A DNA stretch of 64,000 bases from Actinoplanes couchii (GTDB taxonomy: Bacteria > Actinomycetota > Actinomycetes > Mycobacteriales > Micromonosporaceae), in assembly GCF_016862075.1 (NCBI RefSeq), contig NZ_BOMG01000042.1, positions 310,001 through 374,000 on the forward strand. Direction: 5' to 3'. The notes under the pieces are model-generated. The model was given only the letters and a program-made list of their open reading frames with translations. It was not told where the DNA came from and did not search any database. The translations under genes and the position numbers were made by a program. The stretch's first letter is position 1. Each line of letters starts with the position of its first letter. This document shows positions 61,035-64,000 of this stretch, one piece after another.

Positions 61035-64000
61035 AGCAGGTCCGACAGTTCGGTGATCAGTTCGTGCGGCGGCTGCCAACTGAAAACTCCGTGGCCCGGT
61101 GGCGTGGCCGGCCCGCACATTCCCCGCAGGAACAGATACAACACCCCACCGAAATGAGTGGACGGGTCATATCCGGGCTGCCGCCACCGCAGATAACGAT
61201 GCAGCGCGACCCCGTAGAGCAGGGCCTGCAACGGATAATGCGCCGCGATCATCGCCTCCGACATGGCCGCCGGACGGTAATCGGCCGCGGTCAACGGCGC
61301 CGAGAATCCACCGAGCCGGTTCGACTTGTAGTCGACGACGACATAACGCGGCCCGGGCAGCCGCAACACGGCGTCGATGCTCCCGGTCAGATATCCCCGC
61401 AGAGTAAGCGGACCGAGCTCCCGGAGCCGGGAAACGTAACCCGACAACGGATCGCCCGGACGAAGGTGCCGTGCGACGCAGTCGGAAAACGATTCCAATG
61501 CCTGCTCGGGTACGTCCGGAGCACGGTCGCCGCCACCCAGCGGAAACTCGAACTCCAGTTCGTCGAGCCGGTCCCCGCGCCCGAACCCGGTGAGCGACCG
61601 CCCGTCCGCCAACGGCCCGAGCGGGGTCCGCAGGGCCGGGACCAGTGCGTCCGCAAGTGTCCGCGGATCCAGTCCGGACAGGGGCAGCCCTGCCGCACAA
61701 GCGACGAGTTCGGCCGTCAGGTCGGGCGCCGTGAAGTCGCACCGTTCGAGCAGCGAGTGCAGCAGCGTCCCGAACGCCGCCCCGGCGGGCAGTTCACCCA
61801 TCGGCGACAGCACCTCGGACCCCGGCCCGCCCGGGTCGGCCACGACCGGGACGGCGGCCTCGTCGTCCAGTTGAGCGGTGGGGTTCTCGCTGTCGACAGC
61901 CGGATGGTCATGCTGCCCGGAGGTGAGCCGGGAATAGGAGGTCCGTCGCCAGTCCAGATCCAGCCGACGGCGGAAGTGCGCCACGGCAAGCTCCGGCCGG
62001 GCCGGTACGGGCGCCTCCCAGCGCGCCGGTTCCGCCGCTTCCACCCGTTCGATCTCGAGGCCGAGTCCGCGCAGGTGGGACAGGGCGTCGTCATCGGCCG
62101 GGACCGGGTACTCCGGGAGCGGGTTCTCACCCGCACCGGGACGCCCGAACAGGAACCGGTGCAGCGCCGACGCCCTGGTGTTGGCGGTCGGCGCCCACCA
62201 CGCGACCACCCGGCTCGCGGCCCGGGTCAGTGCCACGTAGAGCAGCCGCAGGTCCTCGCCGTCCTCCTCGTCCCGGTGGCGGCGTTCCGAGGCCCGGAAT
62301 CCGGCTCCGCTCGGGCCACCCACGTCCAGCACGCGTTGTCCGGCCGCGTCGTGCAGCCGCAGCAGGTCGGGCTGCCCGACGAACCGGTCCCAGCCGAACG
62401 GCAGCAGCACCACCGGGTACTCCAGGCCTTTGCTGCCGTGCACGGTCAGGATCTGTACCGCGTCGGCGTCCGACTCCAGCCGCCGGCTGCGTTCCACACT
62501 GGCGTCCAGGGGCGCGTCGTCGATGCGGCGGCGCAGCCAGTCGGTGACCGCGGCGAGCCCGAGGTCGCCGTCGACGGCCGCGGCGTGCAGGGCCGTCCCG
62601 ATGTGCCGCAGATCGGTGAGGCGACGTTCGCCGCCGCGCCGGGCGAGCAGCCGTTCCGGCAGGCCGGTCGCGGTGACCGCCTCCAGCAGGGCGGCCATCC
62701 CGTGCTCGGCGGCCAGGACCGCCCAGTGCCGCAGGGTGGTGCCGAGCCGGTCCAGGTCCGTCTCGGTGGCTTCGGCCAGCTTCCGGGCGGGCCAGCCGAC
62801 GAGGCCGGTCAGTGCGGCGGCCGCGACCCGGGCCCGGCGGTGCGGCTGGTCCAGTCCGTCCAGCAGCGCCAGCCAGTCCCGGGCGGCCGGGGTGCCGAAG
62901 ACGCTGGTGGTGCCGGCCTGGACCGCGGGGACTCCGGCGCTCGCCAGGGCCTGGTGGACCAGGGTGCTCTGCCGGTTCGTCCGGACCAGGACGGCGACGT
63001 CTCCGGGCACCACCTCCCGGCCGGCCAGCATCACGGTCACCTGGGACACCAGGTCGGCGACGATCGCGTCCCGGGCGTCGGCGGCCGCCACCAGACCGAT
63101 TTTGTTCAGCGGGAACCCGTTCCGCCCGAGTACCCGGAGCCGGAACGGTGGCCCCGGCAGGCGAGCGTCCGGGTGGGCCGCGTCCACCGGCCGCACGGTG
63201 ATCCGGCTGTCGCCGAGCGCGGCCCGCCCGAACACGGTGGCGAACGCCGCCAGCAGCCCGTGGTCGCTGCGCCAGTTGGTCGCCAGGCCGGCATGCGCCG
63301 GGGCGTCCGCGGCCGCCGCCAGATAGCTGACCACGTCCGCGCCCCGGAAGGCGTAGATGGCCTGTTTCGGATCGCCGATCAGCACCAGCGTGCGATGTCC
63401 GTGGAATGCGGTCCGCACGATGGTCCACTGCACCGGGTCGGTGTCCTGGAACTCGTCGATCATCACGACCGAGTACCGCTCCCGCAGGCGGCGGCACGCG
63501 TCCGGGCCGCGTGCCGGGTCGGTGAGCGTGGTGGCGAGACCGGTCAGCAGGTCGTCGAACCCGGTCAGTCCACGGGCCCGTTGCCGGCGGCCGACCTCGG
63601 CGCGGACCGCGGTGGCGAATCGGCAGCGGACCTGGGCCTCCGCGTCCGGATCGCCGGTGGACGGCTCCAGCCGGGCCTGACCGTCGGTGACCGCCTGCCG
63701 GGCGACGGCCAGCGCCACCTTCCGGTCGAAGTGCGGTCCGGGCGAGCCCGCCGTGCCGTACTTGCGCAGGTAGAGGTCGTCGGCGACCTCGGTGACCAGG
63801 TCGTCGAGGTCTTCGGTGAAGACCGTGGCCGGATCGGTGTCGGCGGTGATGCCGAGATCGGCGAGGACCTGACGGCAGAACTGGTGGGTGGTCGCGATCG
63901 TCGCCGCATCGAAGCCGGCGACGGCGGTGACGAGCCGTTGCCGGCGCCGGGCGACCTCGTCCGGGGACACGTCGGCCAGCAGCGCCACCAGCGGGTCGGG
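61031..64000 (-). CDS. recB: Exodeoxyribonuclease V subunit beta (RecB), 5' end outside window
   Basis: The last ~989 codons are visible. UvrD-type motifs: TTHQFCRQVL, VVMIDEFQDTDPVQW, LIGDPKQAIYAFRGADV, TNWRSDHGLLAAF, VLVRTNRQSTLV, ILTVHGSKGLEYPVVLLPF and LYVALTRAASRVV. The C-terminal RecB nuclease domain has YVVVDYKSNRLGG, the D-Y-K of the metal site, and a terminal QALLYGVALHRYL. The Walker A region lies beyond position 64000. RecC should be encoded upstream, outside the window. Confidence 0.96.
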   Translation of the reverse strand, partial: PDPLVALLADVSPDEVARRRQRLVTAVAGFDAATIATTHQFCRQVLADLGITADTDPATVFTEDLDDLVTEVADDLYLRKYGTAGSPGPHFDRKVALAVARQAVTDGQARLEPSTGDPDAEAQVRCRFATAVRAEVGRRQRARGLTGFDDLLTGLATTLTDPARGPDACRRLRERYSVVMIDEFQDTDPVQWTIVRTAFHGHRTLVLIGDPKQAIYAFRGADVVSYLAAAADAPAHAGLATNWRSDHGLLAAFATVFGRAALGDSRITVRPVDAAHPDARLPGPPFRLRVLGRNGFPLNKIGLVAAADARDAIVADLVSQVTVMLAGREVVPGDVAVLVRTNRQSTLVHQALASAGVPAVQAGTTSVFGTPAARDWLALLDGLDQPHRRARVAAAALTGLVGWPARKLAEATETDLDRLGTTLRHWAVLAAEHGMAALLEAVTATGLPERLLARRGGERRLTDLRHIGTALHAAAVDGDLGLAAVTDWLRRRIDDAPLDASVERSRRLESDADAVQILTVHGSKGLEYPVVLLPFGWDRFVGQPDLLRLHDAAGQRVLDVGGPSGAGFRASERRHRDEEDGEDLRLLYVALTRAASRVVAWWAPTANTRASALHRFLFGRPGAGENPLPEYPVPADDDALSHLRGLGLEIERVEAAEPARWEAPVPARPELAVAHFRRRLDLDWRRTSYSRLTSGQHDHPAVDSENPTAQLDDEAAVPVVADPGGPGSEVLSPMGELPAGAAFGTLLHSLLERCDFTAPDLTAELVACAAGLPLSGLDPRTLADALVPALRTPLGPLADGRSLTGFGRGDRLDELEFEFPLGGGDRAPDVPEQALESFSDCVARHLRPGDPLSGYVSRLRELGPLTLRGYLTGSIDAVLRLPGPRYVVVDYKSNRLGGFSAPLTAADYRPAAMSEAMIAAHYPLQALLYGVALHRYLRWRQPGYDPSTHFGGVLYLFLRGMCGPATPPGHGVFSWQPPHELITELSDLL

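Overview
The window is GC-rich DNA (roughly 70%, by eye) with frequent GTG starts, 4-bp stop/start overlaps, F420-type and mycothiol-type enzymes and an IdeR-type iron box. This points to an actinomycete, most likely Micromonosporaceae (Actinoplanes-like). The genus is inferred from gene content and was not tested. No rRNA, tRNA, CRISPR array or intact insertion sequence was found. No stretch of more than about 300 bases lacks a gene.

Layout. 1-13.4 kb: end of a two-component/ferric-reductase operon, a GNAT protein, a caspase-like protein with an unusual active site and a frameshift, a MarR/old-yellow-enzyme pair, a decayed HAD gene, and an ABC exporter-histidine kinase-LuxR operon. That operon and the gene after it share a duplicated palindromic promoter module. 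13.4-22 kb: AraC regulator and iron-siderophore binding lipoprotein (with iron box), EXLDI-DrrAB exporter, alpha/beta hydrolase with a DUF4097 protein facing an HTH-GbsR regulator, and a GlsB-type membrane protein. 22.3-29.6 kb: a single 2,434-residue polyketide synthase (acyl ligase-KS-AT-DH-KR-ACP-TE). 29.6-39.4 kb: XRE/SDR pair, deaminase, MerR/Rv2466c-like pair, DUF4262 protein, then a compact TetR-controlled set (MFS exporter, P450, ferredoxin, SagB-type nitroreductase). 39.4-47 kb: a STAND-like NTPase with TPR/Sel1-like repeats, two tiny ORFs, an AAA-HTH regulator, a metal-dependent cyclase and a phospholipase D-like protein.

47.0-59.3 kb is the most interesting part. An Hsp90/MutL-like ATPase, a DUF4420 PD-(D/E)XK protein and a Z1 helicase form a tightly overlapping operon. 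Divergent from it are a 1,971-residue DUF4011/SF1-helicase/DUF3320 protein and a 226-residue protein. The trio matches the core of MZA-type and MORC/MutL-Z1 antiviral systems, but no AIPR or DNA methylase gene is in the window. The helicase carries an added transglutaminase-like segment and a degenerate Vsr-like nuclease. The island abuts recD-recB, whose 5' end runs off the window.

Recurring themes are in-frame or intergenic minisatellites (16.8, 22.0, 22.7, 25.3, 28.3 kb), two homopolymer frameshifts (G5 at 4309, C7 at 31354), and clear dyad operators beside almost every local regulator.
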